Shown here: piece by piece, positions 1-9,373 of the stretch
Layout of the letters: each line of letters starts with the position of its first letter
How positions within the stretch are numbered: position 1 is the first letter of the stretch
From: Aquiflexum balticum DSM 16537
Lineage (GTDB): Bacteria > Bacteroidota > Bacteroidia > Cytophagales > Cyclobacteriaceae
Direction: 5' to 3'
Assembly (NCBI RefSeq): GCF_900176595.1
Contig: NZ_LT838813.1
Location: forward strand, 620,001-684,000
Length of the DNA stretch: 64,000 nucleotides
Notes under the pieces: model-generated
Seen by the model: only the letters and a program-made list of their open reading frames with translations
Told to the model about the DNA's origin: nothing
Databases searched by the model: none
Made by a program: the position numbers and the translations under genes

Positions 1-1770
1 GGCATGCAATCTTCGGACCTAAATCTTGCTTGGGACAATAAATGGTATTCCTTTGCCAAAATTTATGAGGATTATTGGGTGGTGGAAATGGCTATTCCAT
101 TTTCAACCTTACGCTACAACGATGGTGCTATGAATTGGAATGTCAATTTCTACAGGATTGACAGTGAATATAATGAAAGAAGTACTTGGTCTCCAATCCC
201 CAGAAATTTTAATGTCATCAATCTCGCGTTCAGCAGAAAATTGATTTTTGAAGAACCATTGAAAAAAGAATCTACCAACCTCTCTTTGATTCCTTATGCA
301 GCAATTACTACAGATAGAAACAGCCTTGAGGGAACTTCAAATCCTGTCAAACCTGCCTTTGGTGGGGATGCAAAAATAGGTATTGGCCCAGCTTTGAACA
401 TGGACCTGACCGGCAATCCTGACTTTTCTCAGGTGGAAGTAGATGAACAGGTGACCAACTTGGACAGATTTGAAATATTCTTTCCTGAAAGGAGGCAATT
501 TTTTCTTGAAAATGCTGATTTATTTGCTGATTTCGGGACTCAGAATATTCGACCGTTCTTTTCAAGAAGAATAGGCGTGGACAGGGATGAAACTACAGGC
601 CAAAATGTACAGAATCCGATTCTTTATGGGATCAGGTTAAGCGGGAAACTCGATGAGGATTGGAGAGTAGGTCTTATGAATATGCAGACCGCCAATGATT
701 CAGAAAGAGGAATAGTGGGTAAGAATTTCTCTGTGGCTGCCGTTCAAAAAAAAATCTTTACACGGTCAAATTTAGGTGTGATTCTAATCGGCAGGGAAAC
801 CCTCAATGACAACGACGGATTACCATTATTTGACCCCGAGCAATATAACCGCCTGATCGGTTTTGATTATAACCTTGCTTCGGCAGACAATAAGTGGACG
901 GGGAAATTCTTCTACCATAAAACCTTCGAATTCGAAAACAAGGAAAAAAACAGTGCCGCCCATGCACAAATCAACTACAATGATTTACATTGGGAGGCAA
1001 GTTTTTCTTATTCCAATGTGGGAGAAGGATTTAACCCTGAGGTTGGTTTTACACCAAGAACAGATTTTCAGCGTGCATCCTCCAGAGTCACCCATCAGTT
1101 TTTTCCTGATTCCAAAATTATCAACAGACATGGGCCGGGTTTTGAAACAGAAATCCTGTGGAATGAAAGTCTGGGAGTTACAGACGAGTTACACACTTTA
1201 TTCTATACCAGTCGCTTCCAATCCTTATCGACTTTGACCATTACAGCAAGCAACAGATTCACCTACCTTTTCTTTCCTTTTGACCCTACCCGAACAGGAG
1301 GTGAACCACTTGAAGCAGGTACTGAGTATAGAAATAATACAGTGGGTTTTAGGTATGTCGGCAATCCACGAAAAGTATTTTTCATTTCGGCAAGAGGAGA
1401 AATCGGGGAATACTTTACCGGTAATATTAAAACCCTTATTGGGGCCATGAATTGGAGGCTGGGCTATTTGGCAAATATTTCAATGAATTTCAGTTACAAC
1501 AATATTCGTCTTCCCGAACCCCAAAATGATGCTGACCTTTTTCTGATTGGACCAAGAATTGATCTGACTTTTACCAAAAGTCTTTTTTGGACTACTTTCG
1601 TCCAATACAACAATCAAATCGACAACATCAATGTAAACACCCGCCTTCAATGGAGATATGCACCGGTATCTGACCTGTTTTTGGTTTATACAGAAAATTA
1701 TTTCCCTTCTACCTTTGCCTCCAAACAAAGGGCTTTTGTGATGAAATTAAACTATTGGTTTAATATTTAA
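1..1770 (+). CDS. DUF5916 / family 9 carbohydrate-binding-like outer-membrane protein, 5'-truncated by the window edge
   Basis: The reading frame is open from the first base, so the true start lies outside the window and at least 589 codons are visible. The N-terminal visible part (WVVEMAIPFSTLRY, then WNVNFYRID) is typical of the CBM9-like/DOMON domain that precedes DUF5916. The segment FPERRQFFLENADLF followed by a PFFSRRIG motif is the hallmark of DUF5916 proteins. The rest is rich in alternating aromatic beta strands and ends in a final strand with terminal aromatic residues (KLNYWFNI), consistent with an outer-membrane beta-barrel. Family members are widespread in Bacteroidota; substrate and function are not established. 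Next gene is convergent. Confidence 0.85.
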   Translation, partial: GMQSSDLNLAWDNKWYSFAKIYEDYWVVEMAIPFSTLRYNDGAMNWNVNFYRIDSEYNERSTWSPIPRNFNVINLAFSRKLIFEEPLKKESTNLSLIPYAAITTDRNSLEGTSNPVKPAFGGDAKIGIGPALNMDLTGNPDFSQVEVDEQVTNLDRFEIFFPERRQFFLENADLFADFGTQNIRPFFSRRIGVDRDETTGQNVQNPILYGIRLSGKLDEDWRVGLMNMQTANDSERGIVGKNFSVAAVQKKIFTRSNLGVILIGRETLNDNDGLPLFDPEQYNRLIGFDYNLASADNKWTGKFFYHKTFEFENKEKNSAAHAQINYNDLHWEASFSYSNVGEGFNPEVGFTPRTDFQRASSRVTHQFFPDSKIINRHGPGFETEILWNESLGVTDELHTLFYTSRFQSLSTLTITASNRFTYLFFPFDPTRTGGEPLEAGTEYRNNTVGFRYVGNPRKVFFISARGEIGEYFTGNIKTLIGAMNWRLGYLANISMNFSYNNIRLPEPQNDADLFLIGPRIDLTFTKSLFWTTFVQYNNQIDNINVNTRLQWRYAPVSDLFLVYTENYFPSTFASKQRAFVMKLNYWFNI

Positions 1771-1915
1771 AAGGAAGTTGAAGCATTGAAAGTCCTTAAT
1801 TTCAAATGGGAAAAAGACTTTAAACTTAGGAATTGAAGGGTTGAATTACTGAAATTTTCTGTGTTGACTTGGGAGTTGATTTTTCAGATGGTTACCGCAG
1901 AGTACATTTGGATTG

Positions 1916-2425
1916 TTATTCCAGTTGACTTTTGGAGAATTCTATAAAGAAAAAGACAACCGGACCAAAAAGCAGCACTGGAAACACATAAATAAATGCA
2001 GGAGAAATTCCTGTTCCTGCATTGGAACCGGTATGGAAAGAAAAATATTCAATGACAATAAAGATCAGAAGCAAGTTGAATTTAAGCCATCTCCATAGCC
2101 TTTTATTGATTTCACTGAGTTGAGCACTTTTTTCAGAAGAGACCTGCACGGGATAGTCACCCAATTGAGGTCTCAGGTTGTAGACAGTCAGTCCAACATA
2201 TAAAACAGTAGCTATAGTTGGAACAGTATAAGTCATCTTACTGGCCCAAAATTCATTGGGTGTCTGGAAGAAACTAAAATCTTCCGAGACCAATTCTGCG
2301 CCGATATGCTGGAATTTATAGGTCATTACCCAAAGAGATATCAAAGCGATAAAGCCAAAAATCTCTAGAATTCCATCAAAGAATGACATTTTAAATCTTC
2401 CTACTTTTGAAAATAAATTGTTCAT
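1916..2425 (-). CDS. Small DUF1648-like integral membrane protein
   Basis: This 169-residue protein has four hydrophobic segments: LEIFGFIALISLWVM, a pair around YTVPTIATVLYVGLTVYNL and LKFNLLLIFIVIEYF, and a C-terminal FIYVFPVLLFGPVVFF. The order of an N-terminal helix, a second helix ending in a NLRP-like motif, a YPVQVSSE segment and a third helix resembles Bacteroidota DUF1648 proteins, but this is recognised from memory only. The N-terminal dozen residues are polar and basic; a start at Met13 is possible. It stands alone, convergent with the DUF5916 gene and co-directional with the downstream glycosidase but separated by 60 bp. Function is unknown. Confidence 0.6.
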   Translation of the reverse strand: MNNLFSKVGRFKMSFFDGILEIFGFIALISLWVMTYKFQHIGAELVSEDFSFFQTPNEFWASKMTYTVPTIATVLYVGLTVYNLRPQLGDYPVQVSSEKSAQLSEINKRLWRWLKFNLLLIFIVIEYFSFHTGSNAGTGISPAFIYVFPVLLFGPVVFFFIEFSKSQLE

Positions 2426-2485
2426 AGATTTAAATTACTGTTTTTCTCAGCAAATATTCATGAAATAAATTATGGTTCACAACAA

Positions 2486-4891
2486 TCATTTCAAAGAAAT
2501 GGTATTTATATTTCCACTCAACCGAATCACATTACCTGGTTCTAACAAATCCGTCCTACTTTCTTCCTGATTGATTTTTATGCTTTCATACTTATCCACA
2601 GGAAATTTGAAAATGATTTCCCAATCCGGCTCGGTTTGGATGATTTCTATTTCAGTCACCCCGTCATCTCTTATTTTCCAATCCAAGGATATTTCATTTT
2701 CACCAATCCTAACCCGCTCTATTTTGGCTGATTTCCAAGATGAGGGCATTTGGGGAGAAATGTGAATAAGCCGACGATGGGCCTGCGGTTTGATTCCAAA
2801 AAACTGTGTTACCAAAGGCACTCCATAACTATAAAGATTCCAGGCTTGGGTCATCATACCATAATCGGGGGAAACCTCATAAATAGATCCAGGAAGCGCA
2901 AATCCAAAGGATTTAGTCATCATCTGTAAATATTCCAAGGCCTCATCAGGCCGGCCGTAATTGTTTTCTGAAATAGCTTGAACACCTGTAGGCAAGGTCA
3001 TCACAGCACCCGTGTAGGAAAAAACTTTACTACCCGAAAAAGAACCATCTTCTGATTCAGAGAATTCATCTCTATCTATCCCTGTTACAAATACCCCAAA
3101 AGGATTTACAAACTTACGGCCTTTATCCAAGGCTTGGATAGCTTTTTTTTCATCTGCAATACCCATTTCCATGGGGGTATTTACCACCCAGTTATGAAAG
3201 ATGACGAAACCCTGTTTTTTATTTGCAGGGTATGTGGATAACTTTCTTTTTGTAGCTCTTAATTCCTCTACTGCCCAAGGCTTATTGAGTGTGTCGGCCC
3301 TGACAATTGCCGCATCAATCAAATGAATTGCCTCGGTAGTCGTTCCTATAAAATCTGCATAGGAATTGAATTCTTCAACCCAAAACTCCTTATTGATCTT
3401 TTCTTTGAGAATATCGGCAGTCTGCTGATAAATTTCAGCCTGATCTGATTCCCCCATTTCCAATGCCATTTGGGCAGCGTCAGCAAAGGCAACCTGAGTA
3501 TATGTGGCAACATCTATCATCTCTGATTCAAGGCCATGGATTTCCATCATACCATATCCATCGGGAAAAAGATTTCCATCTTTGTCATTCTCCTCCATCA
3601 ACCATTGCAAACCTTTTTTTATGGTGGGATAATATTTGGAAAGAAATTCTTTATCCCAGGTCCATTGATACACCCACCAGATCAATGAGGCAAACTGCGG
3701 AGTTTCATTGATATTCCCAGGGTTGAAAATGACCCCGTTGGTACTTACTTCATGGACAATTCTGCCATTGCCATTAGTTTCAGAAAGTTTGTGGATAAGT
3801 TCTATTGTATGATAGACCAAGTCCTTTCTACCTGTAGCAATCGCTCCTTTCAGGGTATATTCATTGTCTACCCCAAACCACCAAGGATAATCCGGTATTC
3901 CTGCCCCCAGGCCTTTACCAATTTCAGGAACTTCCCTTACAAGCCATTCCGTATTATATTTCACCCATTCAAAGGCTTTTTCAATTTCCTTATCAGGAAT
4001 GGTGATTTGGGTCAAAGACGCAATATCATTATAGTGTTTTATCTTATCTTCCAATAAGGACTCAGAATGGGCACTGAGCATATCAAAGGTTTTCTCTGAA
4101 TCAAATTGTGAAGTATAAGAACCTGCTATAAAAAATTTAATATTTGTTTCCTCATTGGGGGAAAGGTCGATTTCATAACTCAATCGTGCCGCATTACCTT
4201 GCCCCTTTGGAGTAAATTGACAATTTTCAGAAGATCCGCTAAAATTTTCACCATTTCTATTGGAACCAAAAAGAACATACCATTCATTTCCTTCATCTTT
4301 CCCCCGCCAAGCTTGTCTGACTTCATCAAATACAAGGTTATCCACATTATCTATCATTCCGGCTTGGTCTCCAAGCCAAGCCGGCATCAAATCGGTATGT
4401 CCTGTAAATTCAAAATCGAAGTCAATTTTGGACTTACCCACATTTTTAAAATTAAATTCAATCACTATACCTTGCATCCCTTCAGGTACAAACTGAAATC
4501 TTTCGATCTCCATTCCGGGCACTTGGTTTTTATAGAAATGCTTACTGGCAAATGGATAATTGATAAACTCATCTGCTGCATTCAGACAATATGAATTATC
4601 TGACAATCCCACAGATGCGGTAAACCCATCCATCAACTTGATGGGATGATTCCAGATTCCACCCATTTCCCCTTCCACATGCCAACCCAAATCGGGGAAG
4701 GTTCCATCTTGATGGCCTACCATATATACCCTGTCTCCCGCAGTTACAAATGGCGAGGATAAGTATTCTTTTTTCCCAGCTAGCCTATTAGTGTCATCCA
4801 AAAGACTGGAAAGAGATATTTCATGGGAATTTTTTTGACAGGATGAAAAGCAGGTTAAAATGAAAATAAATTTGAAAAAAAAATTTTTCAT
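2486..4891 (-). CDS. Lipoprotein glycosidase of the glycogen-debranching (GDE C / six-hairpin) type
   Basis: About 801 residues. I chose the ATG at 4891 rather than the GTG at 4918 because it directly precedes a lipoprotein signal (basic MKNFFFK, hydrophobic run, lipobox ending in Cys around residue 18). The central and C-terminal half contains an (alpha/alpha)6-barrel signature: GIPDYPWWFGVDNEYTLKG, then PQFASLIWWVYQWTWD, then DGNLFPDGYGMMEI, as in amylo-alpha-1,6-glucosidase/GDE C domains. The N-terminal half is beta-rich and probably a supersandwich domain. It is likely anchored to the outer membrane or periplasmic face and cleaves oligosaccharides; the exact linkage cannot be read from sequence. 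It has no SusC/SusD neighbours, so it is not in an obvious polysaccharide utilisation locus. Confidence 0.7.
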   Translation of the reverse strand: MKNFFFKFIFILTCFSSCQKNSHEISLSSLLDDTNRLAGKKEYLSSPFVTAGDRVYMVGHQDGTFPDLGWHVEGEMGGIWNHPIKLMDGFTASVGLSDNSYCLNAADEFINYPFASKHFYKNQVPGMEIERFQFVPEGMQGIVIEFNFKNVGKSKIDFDFEFTGHTDLMPAWLGDQAGMIDNVDNLVFDEVRQAWRGKDEGNEWYVLFGSNRNGENFSGSSENCQFTPKGQGNAARLSYEIDLSPNEETNIKFFIAGSYTSQFDSEKTFDMLSAHSESLLEDKIKHYNDIASLTQITIPDKEIEKAFEWVKYNTEWLVREVPEIGKGLGAGIPDYPWWFGVDNEYTLKGAIATGRKDLVYHTIELIHKLSETNGNGRIVHEVSTNGVIFNPGNINETPQFASLIWWVYQWTWDKEFLSKYYPTIKKGLQWLMEENDKDGNLFPDGYGMMEIHGLESEMIDVATYTQVAFADAAQMALEMGESDQAEIYQQTADILKEKINKEFWVEEFNSYADFIGTTTEAIHLIDAAIVRADTLNKPWAVEELRATKRKLSTYPANKKQGFVIFHNWVVNTPMEMGIADEKKAIQALDKGRKFVNPFGVFVTGIDRDEFSESEDGSFSGSKVFSYTGAVMTLPTGVQAISENNYGRPDEALEYLQMMTKSFGFALPGSIYEVSPDYGMMTQAWNLYSYGVPLVTQFFGIKPQAHRRLIHISPQMPSSWKSAKIERVRIGENEISLDWKIRDDGVTEIEIIQTEPDWEIIFKFPVDKYESIKINQEESRTDLLEPGNVIRLSGNINTISLK

Positions 4892-5110
4892 AGGGTTTGT
4901 CTTTTTGTCAATAAGCACCCTAAATATAAAGCCTTTTTAACAATTATAATTAAATGGCTTCTTCCAAGGAAACATTATTAAAATGGCATGATTTTAAAAA
5001 TCACTTGCTTTAAAGAGGAAATAGATTCCCCACAGAGAACCTTTTTCTTAAAATACTTTTTTTGTAAAAGATGGGGTATGCTGCATTTTCCGTTGCCTAT
5101 GAAAACAATT

Positions 5111-5680
5111 TTATTCTTCGGACTTAAGCAGCACATTTATCCCGGAGGTTTCAATTGAGTTTCCGTCTGCCAATTCTGCGACAAACCTGAGTGTATGATT
5201 CAGATTATCCACAGGTGATTCATTCAAGTAAAAATAAGCAGTCGTGAGTTCGGACTTATTGATGTAATCTTTCAAAAAAAGATCCTTCTCGAAAAAAAAC
5301 TTATTGTCTACTGTAAATGAAGCTATTTCCAACAAATCAGACCCGGCCGGAAAATTTTCATTATAATCCTGATTACTCAGTAATTTGATGTCACTTACCC
5401 GATTATTATTTGTCCAGACAACAGGACAGGTTGCATTAAGGGTAAAAAAAACCAACACAGGTTTTGGAAATGAAAGCTCAAACATCAGTCTGTTGTATGG
5501 CAACTGATTGGCAGATATCCATGGACTGAGTAATGTTTCACCTGCTGACCTTGTTTTCGGTTTAAGGGAAATCTCCTTGATCTCATATTTGGTTTCTTCA
5601 CATTTATCTTCACAGGAACTTTGGATCAAAGAAGAAAATAGAATGATAGAAACAACAAGGTATTGCTGTAAATTTTTCAT
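5111..5680 (-). CDS. Putative lipoprotein of unknown function
   Basis: About 189 residues from the ATG at 5680, which begins a clear lipoprotein signal (MKNLQQYL, hydrophobic stretch, then IQSSC). The upstream in-frame codons are rejected because they put residues in front of the signal peptide. The mature protein starts EDKCEETKYEIKEISLKPK and is predicted to be beta-rich, with FELSFPKPVLVFF and a late HTLRFVAELADG. It resembles the class of small Bacteroidota lipoproteins grouped under DUF5034, but that assignment is tentative. It lies between the glycosidase and two further exported proteins on the same strand, with spacers over 130 bp, so operon membership is unclear. Confidence 0.6.
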   Translation of the reverse strand: MKNLQQYLVVSIILFSSLIQSSCEDKCEETKYEIKEISLKPKTRSAGETLLSPWISANQLPYNRLMFELSFPKPVLVFFTLNATCPVVWTNNNRVSDIKLLSNQDYNENFPAGSDLLEIASFTVDNKFFFEKDLFLKDYINKSELTTAYFYLNESPVDNLNHTLRFVAELADGNSIETSGINVLLKSEE

Positions 5681-5848
5681 GATGGGGACTTTAGCGAGAG
5701 TAGATAGGGGCAATTAAACTGCCCTCAGACGTGATTTGGATTAAGTATCATTCCAAATGAAAACGCATGAAGGACGATGAAATTTATTCAAAAAAACCCG
5801 GATAATGCAATAAACTTATCACAATTTGAAATAATGTGGATAACTTGA

Positions 5849-6916
5849 TTATTTCTTCAAACCTCTAATTACCACATTGCCTGTACCTTCCTCAAGACAA
5901 GGATACTGCATTTCTACCTTTGCATATTTTGGTTGACTCAGTGTTTTATAAAACTCATCCAAATATTTCAATGTAGCTTTCACATTTTTTGGATCAAGAT
6001 AGGGACTTGAAGTATAAACCGAATAAATATCCTCTTTTTTGGACTTATACAGTTCAAAGACTTCGTTGAAAACCTCCATATCCTCGATACAATAACCTCT
6101 ATATCTCCTTTCTCTTACAGAAACCATTTCCAGTTGTTCTGCAGGCTTGGCATAGGGTGCCCCGACAATTCCCGCATGGTCAAAATCATAGGGCACACCA
6201 AGCAATCTTCCCGTACCAGGATCTTTGACCAATTTGATGTTTTGTCTATACTGTACCGACCAATCTGTGTTGGCAATCATGTATTGAAATATGGCCATAT
6301 TTAAAAATTCAGGAGGATTGAGATCTTCGGGCCTTATCAACTCTTCTTTGACAGGCACCATATTATTCCGCTCGGCCATCACATCTTCCTCTTCAATCAA
6401 AAAGGCATAGAAGGGATCCTTCTGTTTTGCTTTGGGATTGCTGTCCTGTAAATTAACTTTAAGCAACTTAACCTTAAAGCTATAGCCTGAAATTTGATTA
6501 TAAATTTTATAGGCATAATATTCATTCAGTACGTATTTATCACCCTTACATGGCATGACAAGCTTGAGTTTATCCTGATTCTGAAAAACAGTATTCTTGA
6601 CGGAACCTTTAGCAAAATTGAGTAGAATGGGCGGATACTCGCATTGTCCAATACTTCTTCGAAATTTCCCCCTGGTTTTACTTTTTAGAGAAATAGTGAC
6701 CGGTTGCTGCTCTGAATCAACATACATTAATTGAATATCAAAATTTTGTGGTTCCCCTTCACGGTCTTTAAAAAGGCTGGTCAAATCACCTGAAAGCGTT
6801 ATTTCCAAAAGCGACTCATCATCAAAAAGGGAAGGAGTTTGTGCATTGGTAAAAAAGGGCATTAATGATAATGCCAGCAAGAAAATACTTAACCAATTCG
6901 GTAATTTAAGATTCAT
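5849..6916 (-). CDS. Secreted protein with CotH-kinase-like features
   Basis: About 355 residues from ATG 6916; an earlier TTG at 6925 is less likely. A signal peptide ending in FFTNAQ is visible. The segment SLKSKTRGKFRR resembles the early substrate or nucleotide region of CotH-like proteins, LKLVMPCKGDKYVLNEYYAYKIY is a helical core, and NIKLVKD followed by GVPYDFDHAG matches the Asn and DFD metal-binding pattern of the CotH atypical kinase fold. An N..D signature in FQYMIANTDWS sits where the catalytic loop would be. The family link is inferred from motif order, not from a search. If right, it may phosphorylate exported proteins; otherwise it is a Bacteroidota protein of unknown function. 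Confidence 0.5.
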   Translation of the reverse strand: MNLKLPNWLSIFLLALSLMPFFTNAQTPSLFDDESLLEITLSGDLTSLFKDREGEPQNFDIQLMYVDSEQQPVTISLKSKTRGKFRRSIGQCEYPPILLNFAKGSVKNTVFQNQDKLKLVMPCKGDKYVLNEYYAYKIYNQISGYSFKVKLLKVNLQDSNPKAKQKDPFYAFLIEEEDVMAERNNMVPVKEELIRPEDLNPPEFLNMAIFQYMIANTDWSVQYRQNIKLVKDPGTGRLLGVPYDFDHAGIVGAPYAKPAEQLEMVSVRERRYRGYCIEDMEVFNEVFELYKSKKEDIYSVYTSSPYLDPKNVKATLKYLDEFYKTLSQPKYAKVEMQYPCLEEGTGNVVIRGLKK

Positions 6917-6986
6917 AAGGATCAATTTAGATATAAATTTCCTTAATCTGTATTTACTGAAGAAAAAATTAAAGGGTTCCGGTCAG

Positions 6987-7553
6987 TTATTCCCAACCCC
7001 AGGCAGGTCCCGGACTTTGAACTTCCTTTTTAAGATCGAATTTTACAGTAAATAATCTCTCAGTTCCAATTCTCCTAAGATTATAAGTAAAATATTCATC
7101 TTCCAAAGTTATCCACCAGACATTGTTGGCTGCATAAGGAATGAGATTTGCTGTTTCCTGATCAGCTGGAAAAATTTGAATACTATCCATTCCAGTGTTG
7201 GGAGAGGTGCCGCCGTATTGAGTGATTTCATCCGCACTGCCATCTTCATGTCTATGGTCGTGCTTTAGTTTGACCAGACCATTTTCCATGGTCAACACCC
7301 AAGTTCTGGATTTGTCATTTCCCACGAAAAACGGAATGTGGATAAATCCTTCCCCGCAATCAACCACATGCATGACAAGCTTTTTTCCAGCAAAGGGGTC
7401 ATTGTCTGAAATCTCAGTGGTCACTACCCCCTCATAAGCTTTTCCGCAATGTTTTGAAAGTTTTTCCCAAAAAACCAAATTACCCTTGTCCTGAGCAAAA
7501 GAAGAAAAAGTAAGACTTAAAAAAACAAAGGAAAAAATTACTGCTATTTTCAT
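6987..7553 (-). CDS. Secreted protein of unknown function
   Basis: The 188-residue product has a clean signal peptide (MKIAVIFSFVFLSLTFSSFAQ, cut after AQ). The mature part has a WEKLSKHCGKAYEG start, an HDHRHEDGSADE stretch and a C-terminal NVWWITLEDEYFTYNLRRIG strand pair, and looks like a small beta-barrel or lipocalin-like exported protein. I recognise it as a conserved Bacteroidota hypothetical but know no function. It is divergent from the cryptochrome gene across about 108 bp and co-directional with the CotH-like gene 70 bp downstream. Confidence 0.6.
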   Translation of the reverse strand: MKIAVIFSFVFLSLTFSSFAQDKGNLVFWEKLSKHCGKAYEGVVTTEISDNDPFAGKKLVMHVVDCGEGFIHIPFFVGNDKSRTWVLTMENGLVKLKHDHRHEDGSADEITQYGGTSPNTGMDSIQIFPADQETANLIPYAANNVWWITLEDEYFTYNLRRIGTERLFTVKFDLKKEVQSPGPAWGWE

Positions 7554-7661
7554 GTTTCTTGGTAGTTCAGATTATAAAATAAAATTTGGATTGAGTTGTC
7601 AAGTAAACATAAATTACATAATCCACCAAACACTCTGGTTTAACAAGCTGTTAAAAAAACA

Positions 7662-9083
7662 ATGAAGTACAACAGAATTATAGTTTGGTTTAGAAATGAT
7701 TTAAGGGTGCATGATCATGCATCCTTATCTTCATCTATTGAAAAAGGAAAAGAAGTGGTTCCCGTATTCTGCTTTGATCCCAGAAATTTTAGAGAGTTGG
7801 ATCTTGGAATTTCAAAATCCGGATCAATCAGGACAAAATTCTTGATCGAATCTGTGGATAACTTAAAAAAGAATCTACAAAAATTAGGTGCTGATCTGAT
7901 TATCAGGATAGGGAAGCCGGAAGAAAAGCTGATTGAAATGGCTTTAGAACTCAAGGCAGATGCTATATTTTTCACGGAGGAAGTGACTGAGGAAGAGAAA
8001 AAAGTTGAAAATAATCTTGAAAAAGCAGCCTGGGGCAAAGGAATTGAAACAAAGTCCTTTTGGCAAAGCACCTTATTCCATATTGAAGATTTGCCTTTCC
8101 CTATCAATCAAATACCTGAAGTATTTACACAGTTCAGAAAAGAGTGCGAAAAATTTTCCAGAGTCAAAAAGACAATTGGTTTACCTACCAAAATAAATTT
8201 CCCTTCTGAATCTATAGATATGGGGTATATCCCTAAGTTATCCACATTTGGATTGCCCGATAAACCCATTTCATCCAAATCTGTCTTAGGATTTAAAGGA
8301 GGAGAAGACGAAGGCAAAAAAAGATTACTGACCTATTTTTGGGAAAATGACTGTCTCAAGTCTTATAAAGAAACCCGGAACGGGCTTTTAGGTGCAGACT
8401 ATAGCAGTAAATTTTCGTCTTGGCTATCTTTAGGCTGCATTTCTCCAAGATTTGTCTACGAAGAGGTGATTCGGTATGAAAAGGGCCGCAAAAAGAACCA
8501 ATCTACTTATTGGCTGATTTTTGAATTGATTTGGCGGGACTATTTCCGATTTATTTGCCGGAAGCATGGCAGCAAGGTTTTCCAGATTCAGGGCATCAAA
8601 AACAATGTGGATAACTGGAGCAAAGACAAAAATCTATTTTTCAAATGGGCAGATGGATTAACAGGTATTCCCTTTATAGATGCCAATATGAGGGAATTGA
8701 ACCAAACAGGATTTATGTCCAACAGGGGCAGACAGAATGTGGCCAGTTTTTTGGTCAATGACTTGGGAATTGATTGGAGATGGGGGGCAGCATATTTCGA
8801 GAGTATGTTGATAGATTATGATGTTTGTTCCAATTGGGGGAATTGGATGTATATAGCTGGTGTCGGCAATGACCCAAGGGAAAACCGCTATTTCAATATC
8901 CTTCGACAAGCAAATGCCTATGACCCCAAGGGGGAGTATATCCGGCACTGGATTCCGGAAATCTCACAAATCCCGGCTTCCGATATCCATCAGCCTTTTG
9001 AGTTATCCACCAGTGATCTGAATAAATTGGGAATTGATTTGGGAAAAACTTATCCACATCCTATAGTTGAATTCAAGATTTGA
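7662..9083 (+). CDS. Cryptochrome DASH (FAD-binding, photolyase family)
   Basis: 473 residues, normal for the family. The N-terminal photolyase domain opens with RIIVWFRNDLRVHDHASL. The FAD-binding domain shows YWLIFELIWRDYFRFI, then FMSNRGRQNVASF, then a WGNWMYIAGVGNDP segment near residues 390-405 and the late NPxGxYIRHW-like motif (DPKGEYIRHWIPE). Asn after RGRQ and the GVGNDPRENR element are diagnostic of the DASH subfamily. DASH proteins repair cyclobutane pyrimidine dimers in single-stranded DNA and may act as blue-light sensors. The gene stands alone, divergent from an exported protein, with no carotenoid or light-response neighbours. Confidence 0.93.
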   Translation: MKYNRIIVWFRNDLRVHDHASLSSSIEKGKEVVPVFCFDPRNFRELDLGISKSGSIRTKFLIESVDNLKKNLQKLGADLIIRIGKPEEKLIEMALELKADAIFFTEEVTEEEKKVENNLEKAAWGKGIETKSFWQSTLFHIEDLPFPINQIPEVFTQFRKECEKFSRVKKTIGLPTKINFPSESIDMGYIPKLSTFGLPDKPISSKSVLGFKGGEDEGKKRLLTYFWENDCLKSYKETRNGLLGADYSSKFSSWLSLGCISPRFVYEEVIRYEKGRKKNQSTYWLIFELIWRDYFRFICRKHGSKVFQIQGIKNNVDNWSKDKNLFFKWADGLTGIPFIDANMRELNQTGFMSNRGRQNVASFLVNDLGIDWRWGAAYFESMLIDYDVCSNWGNWMYIAGVGNDPRENRYFNILRQANAYDPKGEYIRHWIPEISQIPASDIHQPFELSTSDLNKLGIDLGKTYPHPIVEFKI

Positions 9084-9373
9084 TTTAGATCAAGATTTTT
9101 TAGCTTATATCAGCCAAAGGAAACTCCTTTTCAATTGTATTGGTAGCCAATAAGGTGATACAATTTTCATTTTTACTCCCAAAATCAAATGGGACTGTAA
9201 AAGGAAAAATTTGTAAAAAATATTTTTTCAAATAACTCTGAAAAGTCTTCCCTTTAAATTTAACATTTCTCTACCCGGGTATCTTCACTGTTCATTTGGA
9301 GAATAAAGGAAAGAAAAGTAAATAGAGAAGGAAAATCATTATCTTAAAAAAAAATCCAATAACCAATTTCTCT
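9084..9373. other. Intergenic region without a recognisable gene
   Basis: This AT-rich stretch of about 290 bp between the cryptochrome and antiporter genes has no open frame of note. The only regularity I see is a 10-bp palindrome, TACCCGGGTA, at 9272-9281. No strong TAnnTTTG promoter box or terminator hairpin stands out. Confidence 0.5.
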
